From the NCBI RefSeq assembly GCF_025136295.1, contig NZ_CP062788.1, forward strand, positions 868,001 through 932,000: a stretch of DNA of 64,000 bases. Reading direction: 5' to 3'. This document shows, piece by piece, positions 1-7,513 of this stretch. Under the pieces are notes generated by a model. That model had not been told where the DNA came from and did no database searches. It saw only the letters and a program-made list of their open reading frames with translations. The position numbers and the translations under genes were made by a program. The stretch's first letter is position 1; the number at the start of each line of letters is the position of its first letter. Origin of the DNA: Aestuariispira ectoiniformans (lineage in GTDB: Bacteria > Pseudomonadota > Alphaproteobacteria > UBA8366 > Aestuariispiraceae).

Positions 1-267
1 AAGGACACTCACCGCGATCTTCACGCGCAGCCAGTTCGCGCGCAACATCCGACTGTGTTTCAGAACCATATAAAGCCCCGACAGCCACAGCAACCCGATG
101 CCGGGCAGTGTCAGATAACGGACCGATAAATCCAGACCCGTCCGCAGGACTGCGATCTGTGCCAGATCCATCATGCTGTCAGCCAGACTGCTGAACAGGA
201 TATGTCCGCCAATGCTGCCCACGAACAGGGACAGCCCGACGATATGCAGGAATTTGCCAAACCGCAT
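1..267 (-). CDS. Small integral membrane protein, 3' end outside window
   Basis: An open frame of 89 codons runs off the left edge. It starts with ATG at 267, 7 bases after a strong GGAGG ribosome site (273-277). The product begins MRFGKFLHIVGLSLFVGSIG, and two hydrophobic segments are visible, at about residues 5-25 and 45-65, with a short basic stretch after each. This is the look of a small DUF2269-like or similar inner-membrane protein, but the family is not certain. Its promoter region is filled by a large inverted repeat (272-346), so regulation by a dimeric repressor is plausible. The stop and any C-terminal domain lie outside the window. Confidence 0.6.
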   Translation of the reverse strand, partial: MRFGKFLHIVGLSLFVGSIGGHILFSSLADSMMDLAQIAVLRTGLDLSVRYLTLPGIGLLWLSGLYMVLKHSRMLRANWLRVKIAVSVL

Positions 268-271
268 ATTA

Positions 272-346
272 ACCTCCATCAAAATAATATTGCTTGCTAT
301 ATATTTAGAATTTATATATAGCAAGCAATATTTATTGAATGGAGGT
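272..346. repeat. Large inverted repeat covering a promoter region
   Basis: Two 33-base arms (272-304 and 314-346) match at 29 of 33 positions around a 9-base spacer. The inner 18-19 bases of each arm are perfect and contain TTGCTTGCTATATAT and its complement. The outer ends carry a Shine-Dalgarno-like ACCTCCAT / ATGGAGGT on both sides. The left end is the real ribosome site of the gene at 1-267. The right end points towards a stretch without a convincing gene. It may be a double operator or a cruciform-forming element. Confidence 0.7.
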
Positions 347-549
347 CTTCAGGATTTTCTCCGGGTGACGATTCACCGCTCGAATCCAGGGGGTTGCGGC
401 AGGGGCTTGCCTTTGGCTGGTAATTTGGTCAGATTGCCGCGAACCGACCTTGAACATCGCTTGCAGACTATGCCGCGGATCGGTTCCCCTTGAGACAGAA
501 CCAGCGGGCCGTGAAGGACCCGGCACAGACATCCGAAGGACCAGGATCG

Positions 550-1074
550 ATGACCACCACCGTGCGCACTCTTTTTGAAGAAGCCACCATTCACGACCGC
601 GTTGCCGAAATGGCGGCGGAGATTGCCAAATCGATGCCGAAGGATGTGGTTGTGATCGGCCTGCTGAAAGGGGCATTCGTTTTCACCGCAGACCTCTATC
701 GCGCGCTGGACCGGGTGGGCTTGGAGCCGCAGGTGGAATTCCTGCGCCTGTCGTCCTACGGCAGTTCCAAGGAAAGCAGCGGCGAAATCCTGGTGTCCGG
801 CAACATCCCCAACAATATCGAAGGCAAGCATGTGCTGGTCGTAGACGACATTCTCGACACCGGCCGGTCGCTCACCTTTGCCAAGAAGACCTTCGAGGAA
901 CGCGGCGCTGCTGCGGTCACGACTGCCGTCCTGCTGGACAAGCCCAGCCGCCGCGAAGTGAATATCACCGCCGATTATACCGGTTTTGAAATCGACGACC
1001 TGTTCGTGGTCGGCTACGGCATCGACTATGCCGAAAGCTATCGCCATCTGCCCTATGTCGGGACGGTGGATTAA
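550..1074 (+). CDS. hpt: Hypoxanthine phosphoribosyltransferase
   Basis: The 174-residue product fits the hypoxanthine phosphoribosyltransferase family, which salvages hypoxanthine (and often guanine) to IMP/GMP with PRPP in the cytoplasm. The PRPP-binding motif VLVVDDILDTGRSL is clear at about residues 98-111, and the N-terminal VIGLLKGAFVF flexible-loop motif is present. An upstream in-frame ATG exists at 490. I chose ATG at 550 because an AAGGA site (536-540) lies at the right distance and homology begins there. The gene stands alone and ends just before a strong hairpin terminator shared with the convergent gene. Confidence 0.93.
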   Translation: MTTTVRTLFEEATIHDRVAEMAAEIAKSMPKDVVVIGLLKGAFVFTADLYRALDRVGLEPQVEFLRLSSYGSSKESSGEILVSGNIPNNIEGKHVLVVDDILDTGRSLTFAKKTFEERGAAAVTTAVLLDKPSRREVNITADYTGFEIDDLFVVGYGIDYAESYRHLPYVGTVD

Positions 1075-1100
1075 GCATCAAGACATATCAAGATATGACA

Positions 1101-1127
1101 AAAGGGGCCGACAGGATCGGCCCCTTT
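1101..1127. terminator. Bidirectional rho-independent terminator
   Basis: A perfect 11-base stem (AAAGGGGCCGA with TCGGCCCCTTT) surrounds a 5-base loop, with A and T tracts at its two ends. It lies between the convergent hpt and PEP-CTERM-like genes and can serve both. Confidence 0.85.
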
Positions 1128-1147
1128 CTTGTTTGTCAGTGCAAGTC

Positions 1148-1729
1148 TCAGGCGTAGCGGCGGCGCAGGCCAATAACCAGCAGACCCAGACCCAGCAGGC
1201 CGAGGGCGCCGGGTACCGGCACATTCTGGGATGTGATGTTGAATTCCAGATTTTGCGGGGTCGTCCACCCCTGTTGAGCCAGAGAGGTCGTTGCGGATGA
1301 CCCGTCGCTGTAGACAAGGGTCATAAACGCGTTAGCAAGGCTGGTTCCTACCATATCAAGTATACTGCCAGTGACGGAAAGCGGTGACAGGGTTTCGATC
1401 AGGTCGATATCCAGCCCGCCAAAATTGAAGGTCGCCCCCGGTGCGATGGACAGGCCGAGGAAGGATATCGTCTGGAAATGTTTCCCGTCTGACAGGAAGT
1501 CGGACGCAATGCCGCCACCTGTGTTGGTGTCCCAGGTTGCGATGCCATCACCGGCACTTCCCAGACTGTAGACCACCTGCGTGATATTTGCCGTTGCAGA
1601 GGCGCTGTTGGTAACTGCTCCATTCTGAATAAAGCCCGAAAGGGTGGCGGTTGCGATCGGCGTGGCCGATGCCAGGCCAGGCAGACAGAGACCAAGGACT
1701 GTGACCGCAATGGCCAGGAACTTTTGCAT
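1148..1729 (-). CDS. Exported protein with PEP-CTERM-like sorting tail
   Basis: The 193-residue protein has a Sec signal peptide (MQKFLAIAVTVLGLCLPGLASA, cleavage near residue 22) and a middle region rich in Ser, Thr, Gly and Ala. The C-terminus at about 170-193 has the motif VPVPGALGLLGLGLL followed by a hydrophobic helix and the basic end GLRRRYA. This tripartite tail matches PEP-CTERM/VPxPA-type sorting signals recognised by exosortases, which cleave and anchor surface or matrix proteins. No exosortase is in the window, so processing must rely on a gene elsewhere. The body has no domain that I recognise. It is transcribed alone and convergent with hpt. Confidence 0.75.
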   Translation of the reverse strand: MQKFLAIAVTVLGLCLPGLASATPIATATLSGFIQNGAVTNSASATANITQVVYSLGSAGDGIATWDTNTGGGIASDFLSDGKHFQTISFLGLSIAPGATFNFGGLDIDLIETLSPLSVTGSILDMVGTSLANAFMTLVYSDGSSATTSLAQQGWTTPQNLEFNITSQNVPVPGALGLLGLGLLVIGLRRRYA

Positions 1730-1901
1730 AGGTATGACCCCCCAATTTGCATTTTGATTGCCAGGGCGTCATTACGCAGGCTTCATGCCAAGAAAATAAG
1801 CTATTGATAAATAATAATATGTGCTGACTTTTCGGAAGGCTTTCGGCGTATCTGTAAAATATGCCGACACTCCTGTCAGGGACGGCGGCCCGACCTAGGG
1901 C

Positions 1902-2909
1902 CTATGCCGCCTGTGCCTTTGTCTTCGGCGCGCCGTTGCCCTTCGACGAGGTCAACTGCAGGAAGATGTCTTCCAGGTCGGTTTCTTCCGTCACCAGATC
2001 GACGATGGTCAGGCCCGCCCCCTGAACCGCCGTAATGATATCGCCTGCATTGGTCGTGCTGGGGCGATAGCTGACGGTCAGCCAGGTGAGGCCGTCTAGG
2101 TCCTGGCTCAACTGCGGTTCCAGCGGCGTCAAGGCATCCGGAATGCTGGTGATTGCCTCGGCAACGCTGACACGGACGGTTTTTGCGTCCAGGCGGCCCA
2201 GCAGACGTTTCTTTTCGTCATGGGCGACCACCTGGCCGTGGTTGATGATGGCGATCCGGTCGCACAGCTCTTCCGCTTCTTCCAGATAATGGGTGGTAAG
2301 CAAGACGGTCGTGCCGCGCTTGTTCAACTCCACCACATTGTCCCAAAGCTGTTGGCGCAGTTCGATGTCCACACCGGCGGTCGGCTCATCGAGGACCAGG
2401 ATCGGCGGATTATGGACCATGGCCTTGCCGATCAGCATGCGCCGCCGCATGCCGCCGGACAATGTCCGGGCATAGGCGTCGCGCTTGTCCCACAGGCCAA
2501 CGGCCTTGAGAATTTCCTCTGTCCGGCGTTCGGATTTGCGCACCCCATACATGCCCGCCTGGATATTCAACAGTTCTTCCGGCGTGAAGAAGGGATCGAT
2601 GTTCAATTCCTGCGGGACGATGCCGATGGCGGCCTTGGCATTGCGGGGCTGATCGTCAATGTCGCGGCCCCAGATCTTCACTGTGCCTGCGGTCTTTTGA
2701 ACCAGACCGGCCATGATGTTGATCATGGTGGATTTACCGGCGCCGTTCGGGCCCAGCAGGCCGAACAGGCTGCCACGGGGGATGGTCAGATCCACATTAT
2801 CCAGGGCGACCTTTTCCGCCTGCCGCCCCGCCGCGGCATAGGTTTTACAAAGGCCTTCGATCTCAATCGCAAATTCAGGCTGCGAATTTTTGTCTTGAGT
2901 AGCTGACAT
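1902..2909 (-). CDS. ABC transporter ATP-binding protein (ABC-2/NatA type)
   Basis: This 335-residue ATPase has Walker A GPNGAGKST (about residue 55), signature LSGGMRRR, Walker B ILVLDEPT and the H-loop TTHYLEEAEELCDR. A C-terminal DUF4162-like extension of about 90 residues follows. The layout is that of ATPases driving ABC-2 exporters (YadG/NatA/DrrA group). No ABC-2 permease gene is adjacent on either side, so the partner must be elsewhere. I took ATG at 2909. A GTG immediately before it (2912) is a possible alternative. The ATPase call is firm and the substrate is unknown. Confidence 0.88.
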   Translation of the reverse strand: MSATQDKNSQPEFAIEIEGLCKTYAAAGRQAEKVALDNVDLTIPRGSLFGLLGPNGAGKSTMINIMAGLVQKTAGTVKIWGRDIDDQPRNAKAAIGIVPQELNIDPFFTPEELLNIQAGMYGVRKSERRTEEILKAVGLWDKRDAYARTLSGGMRRRMLIGKAMVHNPPILVLDEPTAGVDIELRQQLWDNVVELNKRGTTVLLTTHYLEEAEELCDRIAIINHGQVVAHDEKKRLLGRLDAKTVRVSVAEAITSIPDALTPLEPQLSQDLDGLTWLTVSYRPSTTNAGDIITAVQGAGLTIVDLVTEETDLEDIFLQLTSSKGNGAPKTKAQAA

Positions 2910-3018
2910 CACCCGTCCAACCGGTTATTAAAAAGCATAGCCCCTAACGTGGAAATCGCGGGGGCCTTTGTCTATATAGGCATCGGATCAGGTAAAACAA
3001 CGGAAGAGTTAGAAAACC

Positions 3019-3219
3019 ATGGGTGCTCCGTCTATCGACCAGCCGGAAACGGTAGAAGTGGAAACGCTGAAAGTCTCCTGCGATGGGGGCGGTGGCGCAT
3101 TGGGCCATCCGAAGGTCTATCTGACCATCAACCCGACGAAAGAAAACTTCGTCGAATGCCCGTATTGCGACAAGCGCTTTAAGCTGAAAGAAGGGGCGAA
3201 GGTCCACGACCATCACTAG
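3019..3219 (+). CDS. Small zinc-finger domain protein (zf-CHCC)
   Basis: The 66-residue product carries a histidine/cysteine set ending in FVECPYCDKRFKL and a HDHH tail, as in the zf-CHCC family. That family includes the mitochondrial complex I subunit NDUFS6 and its alphaproteobacterial relatives. It is thought to bind one Zn. In bacteria it may accompany NADH dehydrogenase, but no nuo gene lies nearby. It is transcribed divergently from the ABC ATPase, and a repeat pair follows it before polA. Confidence 0.82.
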   Translation: MGAPSIDQPETVEVETLKVSCDGGGGALGHPKVYLTINPTKENFVECPYCDKRFKLKEGAKVHDHH

Positions 3220-3257
3220 GATGGACGGGGCTGGAAGTCGCTTCAGTAATTGAATTT

Positions 3258-3340
3258 CGTCACCCCCGCGAAGGCGGGGGGCCATGCCGGGTACGGAGTG
3301 TCACCTTAGATATGGATTCCCGCCTTCGCGGGAATGACGG
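3258..3340. repeat. Pair of inverted REP-like palindromes
   Basis: Two short palindromes face each other. One is CCCCCGC-gaag-GCGGGGG within 3258-3281, and the other is TTCCCGC-cttc-GCGGGAA within 3313-3340. The ends read cgtcac and gaatgacgg as complements. This is the usual form of extragenic repeats found by the hundreds in alphaproteobacterial genomes. It fills most of the gap before polA. Confidence 0.75.
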
Positions 3341-3432
3341 GAGGTAAAAGCACATCCATTGGAGCCTGCTTCAGGGCTCGCGGGTGTCGCGCCTCCAAAC
3401 CATAATCCGAACCGAACAGGGGGGAAGCCATT

Positions 3433-6189
3433 ATGGCGGCGCCGCGTCATGTCTATTTGATCGATGGGTCCGGGTATATTTTCCGGGCCTTTTACGGCCT
3501 GCCGCCGATGAGCCGTTCCGACGGCACCCCCACCAATGCGGTCTACGGTTTCTGCAACATGGTCTTCAAACTGGTTGAAGAAAGTGATGCGGATTATGTC
3601 GGCGTGATTTTCGACCGGGGGCGCAAGACCTTCCGCAACGACATCTACGAAGACTACAAGGGCCATCGCCCGGAGGCACCGGAAGACCTGGTGCCGCAAT
3701 TCCCGCTGATCCGCGATGCGGTCGAGGCGTTCAACCTGCCGGGCATCGATATGGAAGGCTATGAGGCGGACGACCTGATCGCCACCTACGCCGCCCAGGC
3801 GCGCGAACAGGGGGCAGAGGTTACCATCGTCTCCTCCGACAAGGACCTGATGCAACTGGTCCGCGACGGCGTGACCCTCTGGGACCCGATGAAGAACAAG
3901 ACCATCGGCCCGGATGAGGTCCATGAGAAATTCGGTGTCGGTCCGGACCGCGTGGTGGATGTACAGGCGCTGGCGGGCGACAGTTCGGACAATGTGCCGG
4001 GCGTGGAAGGCATTGGCATCAAGACCGCCGCCCAGCTCATCAACGAATATGGCGACCTGGACAGCCTGTTGGAGCGTGCCTCCGAGATCAAACAGCCCAA
4101 ACGACGCGAGCGCCTGACCGAACAGGCGGACATGGCGCGCATTTCCCGGCAGTTGGTGACATTGAAGCCGGATGTGGACGTGGAAGTGCCGCTTGAGAAG
4201 CTGGAACGTGTCGAGATCGACAAGGACAAGCTTCTTACCTTCCTGAAAGACATGGGCTTCAAGCGTCTGCTGTCCCGTTTCGAGGCGGATTTCGGCGGGG
4301 CCGAAGAGACCAGCAAGGGCGCACCGGTACCGGAAAAGGCCGACTACAGCCTGGTGCAGGACGAGGCGACGCTGCAGAAATGGGTTGACCATGCAATGGA
4401 GGTCGGCACGGTCGCCGTCGATACCGAGACCACCGGCCTGAACCAGGCCTATGCGGATCTGGTCGGCGTGTCGCTTTGCGTGGAGGCGGGCAAGGCCTGC
4501 TATATCCCGCTGGCCCATAAGGTACAGGCGGCCCAGGGGGACCTTCTGGGCGGTGGTGCGGAGGAAACGCCGAAGCAGATCGACAAGGCGCGCGCCTTGG
4601 AAATCCTGAAGCCCATGCTGGAAAATCCGGGCGTGCTGAAGGTCGGTCAGAATATCAAATATGACATGACTATCTTTGCCCGCAACGGCGTGCAGGTTGC
4701 CCCCATCGATGACACGATGCTGCTCAGCTTCGTGCTGGAAGGCGGGATGCACGGCCATGGCATGGACGAATTGTCCGAGCTGCATCTCGGCATCTCCCCG
4801 ATCAAGTTCAAGGAAGTGGCGGGCACCGGCAAGTCTCAGATCACCTTCGACTATGTGCCGCTGGAAAAGGCCTGTGACTATGCCGCGGAGGATGCGGATA
4901 TCACGCTGCGCCTGCACCAGATATTGAAGCCGCAGTTGCTGGAGAAAAAACTGACTTCCGTCTATGAGACGCTGGAACGGCCGCTGGTGCCGGTTCTGGC
5001 TTCCATGGAACAGGCGGGCATTCTGGTCGATCCGGCCAAACTCAAGGAACTGAGCACAGACTTCGCCCAGCGTATCGAGACGCTTGCCGGTGAAATCCAT
5101 GAACTGGCGGGTCAGGAATTCAACATCGGTTCGCCCAAACAGTTGGGCGAGGTGCTGTTCGGCAAACTGGAACTGCCGGGTGGCAAAAAGACCAAGAGCG
5201 GCGGTTTCTCCACCGATGCTTCCGTGCTGGAAGGCCTGGCGCATGAACATGAGATCGTCGCCAAGATTCTTGACTGGCGCATGCTGTCCAAACTGAAGTC
5301 CACCTATACGGACGCTCTGATTGCGGATATCAATCCCGAAACCAGACGCGTGCACACATCTTATATGATGACCGGCGCGCAGACGGGCCGCCTCAGCAGT
5401 ACCGATCCGAACCTGCAGAATATCCCCGTGCGGACGGAAGAGGGCCGCAAGATCCGTGAGGCCTTCATCGCCAAGCCGGGTTACAAGCTGATCTCTGCCG
5501 ACTATAGCCAGATCGAACTGCGCCTGATCTCCGAAATCGCAAACCTCAAGACCATGCAGGACGCTTTCCGTCAGGGTCTCGACATTCACGCGATGACAGC
5601 GTCAGAGGTCTTCGGCGTGCCGATTGAGGGCATGGACCCTGTGGTCCGCCGTAATGCCAAGGCGATCAACTTCGGCATTATCTATGGCATTTCCGCATTC
5701 GGTCTTGCCAACCAGCTTGGCGTGTCGCGCGGCGAGGCGAAGGAATTCATTGACCATTATTTCGAACGCTTCCCCGGCATCCGAAAATTCATGGATGATG
5801 TTATCGAGGAATGCCGGGCGGAAGGTTATGTGACGACGCTGTTTGGTCGCCGCATCCATATCGGGTCCATTAACGAGAAGAACCCGATGCGCCGCAATTA
5901 TGCGGAACGTCAGGCGATCAATGCCCCGATCCAGGGCACGGCCGCCGATATCATCAAGCGCGCCATGACCCGCCTGCCCAAGGCCTTGGACGACGCCGGT
6001 TTCGGCGATGTCACCATGCTGCTGCAGGTGCATGACGAATTGATCTTCGAAGCCCCGGAAGACAAGGCGGAGGCCGTGGTGCCGCTGATCAAGGAAATCA
6101 TGGAAAACGCCGCCGCCCCGGCCCATCACCTTTCGGTGCCGCTGGATGTCGACGCAGGTATCGCCGACAACTGGCGCGAGGCGCATTAA
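3433..6189 (+). CDS. polA: DNA polymerase I
   Basis: This is a full-length 918-residue family A polymerase. In order it has an N-terminal 5'-3' exonuclease/FEN domain (about 1-290), a 3'-5' exonuclease with the metal motif DTETTGL near residue 330, and a polymerase domain. Polymerase motif A is SADYSQIELR (about 687), the O-helix is RRNAKAINFGIIYGIS (about 740) and motif C is QVHDELIFE (about 865). The exonuclease Asp and Glu appear intact, so proofreading is likely. The ATG follows a purine-rich GGGGGGAAG. The last 53 bases recur at 7191-7243, which indicates an insertion at this 3' end that left the reading frame whole but changed the sequence after the last codon (TAA here, TAG in the downstream copy). 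Confidence 0.97.
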   Translation: MAAPRHVYLIDGSGYIFRAFYGLPPMSRSDGTPTNAVYGFCNMVFKLVEESDADYVGVIFDRGRKTFRNDIYEDYKGHRPEAPEDLVPQFPLIRDAVEAFNLPGIDMEGYEADDLIATYAAQAREQGAEVTIVSSDKDLMQLVRDGVTLWDPMKNKTIGPDEVHEKFGVGPDRVVDVQALAGDSSDNVPGVEGIGIKTAAQLINEYGDLDSLLERASEIKQPKRRERLTEQADMARISRQLVTLKPDVDVEVPLEKLERVEIDKDKLLTFLKDMGFKRLLSRFEADFGGAEETSKGAPVPEKADYSLVQDEATLQKWVDHAMEVGTVAVDTETTGLNQAYADLVGVSLCVEAGKACYIPLAHKVQAAQGDLLGGGAEETPKQIDKARALEILKPMLENPGVLKVGQNIKYDMTIFARNGVQVAPIDDTMLLSFVLEGGMHGHGMDELSELHLGISPIKFKEVAGTGKSQITFDYVPLEKACDYAAEDADITLRLHQILKPQLLEKKLTSVYETLERPLVPVLASMEQAGILVDPAKLKELSTDFAQRIETLAGEIHELAGQEFNIGSPKQLGEVLFGKLELPGGKKTKSGGFSTDASVLEGLAHEHEIVAKILDWRMLSKLKSTYTDALIADINPETRRVHTSYMMTGAQTGRLSSTDPNLQNIPVRTEEGRKIREAFIAKPGYKLISADYSQIELRLISEIANLKTMQDAFRQGLDIHAMTASEVFGVPIEGMDPVVRRNAKAINFGIIYGISAFGLANQLGVSRGEAKEFIDHYFERFPGIRKFMDDVIEECRAEGYVTTLFGRRIHIGSINEKNPMRRNYAERQAINAPIQGTAADIIKRAMTRLPKALDDAGFGDVTMLLQVHDELIFEAPEDKAEAVVPLIKEIMENAAAPAHHLSVPLDVDAGIADNWREAH
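6136..6188 (+). repeat. Direct repeat, left copy (candidate attL), within polA
   Basis: This 53-base unit begins GTGCCGCTGGATGTCGACGC and ends GCGCATTA. It encodes the last polA codons and the first two bases of the stop. It is identical to 7191-7243. Confidence 0.85.
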
Positions 6190-6246
6190 AAAATGGAATC
6201 GGCTAAGTGATTCAATTGATTCATCTTTTAGAATCAACAAGATAAA

Positions 6247-6275
6247 TTGACAAAATGTTGATTTTTTTGTACAAT
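6247..6275 (+). promoter_or_regulatory. Near-consensus sigma70 promoter inside the mini-island
   Basis: TTGACA (6247-6252), a 17-base spacer and TACAAT (6270-6275) give an almost ideal housekeeping promoter reading to the right. The start of transcription would fall near 6282. Confidence 0.75.
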
Positions 6276-6281
6276 TTACTA

Positions 6282-6560
6282 TATTGAAATGCACAACGGC
6301 GCCCCGAGTTTGGACCTGGAACGCCGTTGCTCCTTGCCCCTTTTGGAAGGGGGCAGGTGGGATGCGCTGCTAACGCAGCACTACCCTAATAAAACCAGAG
6401 GAATTACCATCCTTGTGGCCTCCTTTGGAAGTTCGACCGGTGAAGTCGAGAGTTCAGCTGAGGATATCATCAAGACTATCCCGGCTCTCGTTTGGTGGAG
6501 TTTCAGATCCACCACTAGTAGAAGCGCCTGATGCTGCAACATCGGGCGCTTCGTTTTTTA
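6282..6560 (+). ncRNA. Candidate short structured transcript or small-ORF unit
   Basis: A transcript of about 280 bases is defined by the promoter at 6247-6275 and the terminator at 6521-6560. Its interior has several local stems, including CCCCTTTT/GGAAGGGGG, GCTGC-taac-GCAGC, CGAGAG/CTCTCG and TGGTGGA-gtttcaga-TCCACCA. This favours a structured RNA. An 80-codon frame (6289-6531) also begins at an ATG only about 7 bases from the predicted start and ends inside the terminator stem, so a near-leaderless peptide cannot be excluded. I find no protein resemblance in that frame. The last about 105 bases are antisense to the 3' end of the gene at 6454-7020, which could allow one to control the other. 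Confidence 0.45.
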
Positions 6561-7020
6561 TTCCTATTTTACTTTGGACATATTCCAAATCAGATTTAGA
6601 AACTCCTGCGGCGCGTATATTTTCTTGAGTAACTTTAAATAGCCCCGGAGATACACGTTCAACATACCCTTTGTTTACAAGAGATGCGATCTGTGACCGC
6701 ATGCTGTCCTCTTTAATGTCGTCATATCCCAGGAGTCCTGCAATGACACTTATGTGATCGAGGCTTAGGTCTTCTGGGTAAAACGCAAAAATTCCGCCAA
6801 TTATTCTCTTCCACGTTTCTGAAAGTTGGCGTTGGCGAGTACCTTTGCGACGTTTTGTAGCTTTTGACGTATCTTCAGGTGCATGTTCAAGCGCATCCTG
6901 ATAGGCGCGTACTTCTGCTTTAAGCGTAGAAATCTCATGCTGAAGTTCGTCGATTTCAGCCTGTATCTCTGCAACTCGCCGATTACGCTCGTCGATCTGG
7001 GTTTCCAAATACTGCCTCAT
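6454..7020 (-). CDS. Unknown protein: coiled coil plus winged-helix-like domain
   Basis: The 188-residue product is not one I recognise. Residues 1-50 are strongly charged heptads (IDERNRRVAEIQAEIDEL region) and should form a coiled coil. A basic linker with KATKRRKGTRQRQ follows. Residues 70-150 look like a winged helix, with short helices and a motif ending in VNKGYVERVSPGLFKVT. The last 35 residues are a Ser/Gly-rich acidic tail. DNA binding or a regulatory role is an inference from this layout. Codon use is richer in A/T than in the neighbours. The promoter (7027-7055) puts transcription start at or next to the ATG, so the mRNA is probably leaderless. It is the only sizeable gene of the polA mini-island. 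Confidence 0.75.
   Translation of the reverse strand: MRQYLETQIDERNRRVAEIQAEIDELQHEISTLKAEVRAYQDALEHAPEDTSKATKRRKGTRQRQLSETWKRIIGGIFAFYPEDLSLDHISVIAGLLGYDDIKEDSMRSQIASLVNKGYVERVSPGLFKVTQENIRAAGVSKSDLEYVQSKIGIKNEAPDVAASGASTSGGSETPPNESRDSLDDILS
6521..6560 (+). terminator. Rho-independent terminator inside an antisense gene
   Basis: GAAGCGCC (6521-6528) pairs with GGCGCTTC (6545-6552). The inner pairs GATG/CATC extend the stem, the loop is CTGCAA, and a GTTTTTT tract (6553-6559) follows. It works only on the plus strand and lies within the coding 3' end of the minus-strand gene 6454-7020. Confidence 0.75.
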
Positions 7021-7026
7021 AATTAA

Positions 7027-7055
7027 TATATAGTGTTTAAATGGCCCGGAGTCAA
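7027..7055 (-). promoter_or_regulatory. Promoter of the mini-island gene, leaderless start
   Basis: On the minus strand TTGACT (7055-7050), a 17-base spacer and TATATA (7032-7027) form a strong promoter. The -10 ends only 6 bases before the ATG at 7020, and there is no ribosome site, so translation probably starts at the mRNA 5' end. Confidence 0.7.
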
Positions 7056-7190
7056 TGATCGTATGATTTACCGCGGGTTTTTAAGGTATACGAAAATGTG
7101 CACTCAGCGATTTCAGCACTACATGTTGTGGTCCCATCCTCGAAAAAGCCTGAATTGAAGAGATGCTACTGTCTAGGCGCATAACGATCC

Positions 7191-7243
7191 GTGCCGCTGG
7201 ATGTCGACGCAGGTATCGCCGACAACTGGCGCGAGGCGCATTA
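7191..7243 (+). repeat. Direct repeat, right copy (candidate attR)
   Basis: This is an exact copy of polA bases 6136-6188, followed by G, so the displaced gene end would have stopped with TAG. It is not joined to any coding sequence. Confidence 0.85.
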
Positions 7244-7272
7244 GGGCAAAGGCTGAAACAATCGAATAATCC

Positions 7273-7390
7273 CGTCATGCTCGTGCTCGACACGAGCACC
7301 CATGAGAGCAAGGTCTTATCGGGAGGAAACGTGTTTGCGCCACAAGCACTTCCTCTTCGTGGGTACGCGGGTCAAGCCCGCGCATGACGA
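7273..7390. repeat. REP-like palindromes in non-coding gap
   Basis: One palindrome is centred on GTGCTCG-a-CACGAGCAC (7273-7303). A second, ACGCGGGT-caa-GCCCGCGCATGACG (7361-7390), lies in opposite orientation, with GTCATG and CATGAC ends. The gap between 7244 and 7445 holds nothing else that I can identify. Confidence 0.55.
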
Positions 7391-7445
7391 CTTGACTAAA
7401 AACCGAACACCTTCAAATGTCATCACAGGGCATTGCGGTGATCTG

Positions 7446-7474
7446 AAAAAGATGGCCGTGTCTAGCACGGCCAT
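7446..7474 (-). terminator. Rho-independent terminator of the molybdoenzyme operon
   Basis: ATGGCCGTG-tctag-CACGGCCAT forms a perfect 9-base stem. Read on the minus strand it is followed by CTTTTT (7451-7446). It lies 40 bases beyond the cytochrome gene stop. Confidence 0.8.
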
Positions 7475-7513
7475 GACAACTTTGTATGATCTTCAATTTC
7501 TTGATTGCGGCCG

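Larger units (their letters stand above)
6136..7243. mobile_element. Mini-island at polA 3' end, flanked by 53-bp direct repeats
   Basis: Bases 6136-6188 (last codons of polA) and 7191-7243 are identical over 53 bases, offset by 1,055. The DNA between them is visibly richer in A+T than the flanks. It carries one gene (6454-7020) and one short transcription unit on the opposite strand. Duplicating the 3' end of a conserved gene is how tyrosine-recombinase islands insert, with the element restoring the gene end and displacing the old one. No integrase is present, so this is either a non-autonomous element mobilised in trans or the remnant of a larger island. A simple tandem duplication followed by insertion is the alternative. 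Confidence 0.75.

Noticed and set aside
3301-5589. Very long open frame opposite polA (762 codons)
   Set aside because: It is antisense to well-conserved polymerase motifs, is rich in His/Gln/Arg as expected of a reversed high-GC frame, and has no recognisable domain.
6282-6560. Retron or group I/II intron RNA
   Set aside because: There is no reverse transcriptase or maturase nearby, and I could not match the fold to any of these classes. It is kept only as an unassigned candidate RNA.
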